DNA of 31,104 nucleotides from Bacteroidales bacterium. GTDB taxonomy: Bacteria; Bacteroidota; Bacteroidia; Bacteroidales; F082. Below are positions 31,079 to 31,104 of the stretch, one piece after another. Position 1 is the first letter of the stretch, and every line of letters starts with the position of its first letter. Made by a program: the position numbers and the translations under genes. Below the pieces are notes generated by a model that saw nothing but the letters and a program-made list of their open reading frames with translations, did no database searches and was not told the DNA's origin. The DNA is taken from the NCBI GenBank assembly GCA_016285355.1, contig JAEEQP010000047.1, positions 1-31,104 of the forward strand, read 5' to 3'.

Positions 31079-31104
31079 TTTACTTAATATTTTAAATTGT
31101 TAAT

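Overview
The window looks like a chromosome segment of a Bacteroidales-type member of the Bacteroidota. Supporting signs are a type IX secretion (T9SS) C-terminal sorting domain, a TonB-dependent receptor with a CarboxypepD-like N-terminal domain paired with a DUF4249 lipoprotein, DUF4159, DUF6624 and DUF3467 proteins, a rplL-rpoB-rpoC-DUF3467 order, and -7 promoter boxes of the Bacteroidota type (TAnnTTTG; here repeatedly TATTTTTG). I see no rRNA, tRNA, CRISPR array or complete insertion sequence. No gene-free stretch exceeds about 300 bases.

Layout. Bases 1-6305 (+ strand) encode envelope proteins: the tail of an unknown gene, a lipoprotein, a secreted DUF6624 protein, a second lipoprotein, and a TonB-dependent receptor/DUF4249 lipoprotein pair separated by a nested stem-loop. 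Bases 13854-6343 (- strand) form a close-packed, probably co-transcribed series: argS, a DNA methyltransferase, a restriction endonuclease, rsmE, a DUF4159 protein, a small zinc-ribbon protein and a T9SS-exported C10 cysteine protease. The type II restriction-modification pair sits between argS and rsmE with overlapping or near-abutting gene ends.

Bases 13915-16223 (+) hold pyrB-pyrI-lemA behind a structured leader. That leader ends in an intrinsic terminator and carries a 44-codon open frame running straight through the terminator, an arrangement reminiscent of enterobacterial pyrBI attenuation.

Bases 20907-16263 (-) form a compact accessory, probably defence-related block: a two-gene overlapping operon (unknown 171-aa protein plus a PD-(D/E)XK nuclease-like protein), the frameshifted 5' remnant of an AlbA_2-type gene, an intact AlbA_2/ATPase/winged-helix protein, and a Fic (AMPylase-type) protein preceded by a tandem 33-bp repeat that may be an operator. 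Bases 21835-31078 (-) return to the core genome: a secreted alpha/beta hydrolase, DUF3467, rpoC, rpoB (probable TTG start) and rplL.

The strongest candidates for something not already described are the 171-aa protein/PD-(D/E)XK operon and the pyrB leader. All function calls come from reading motifs by eye; no database search was run.
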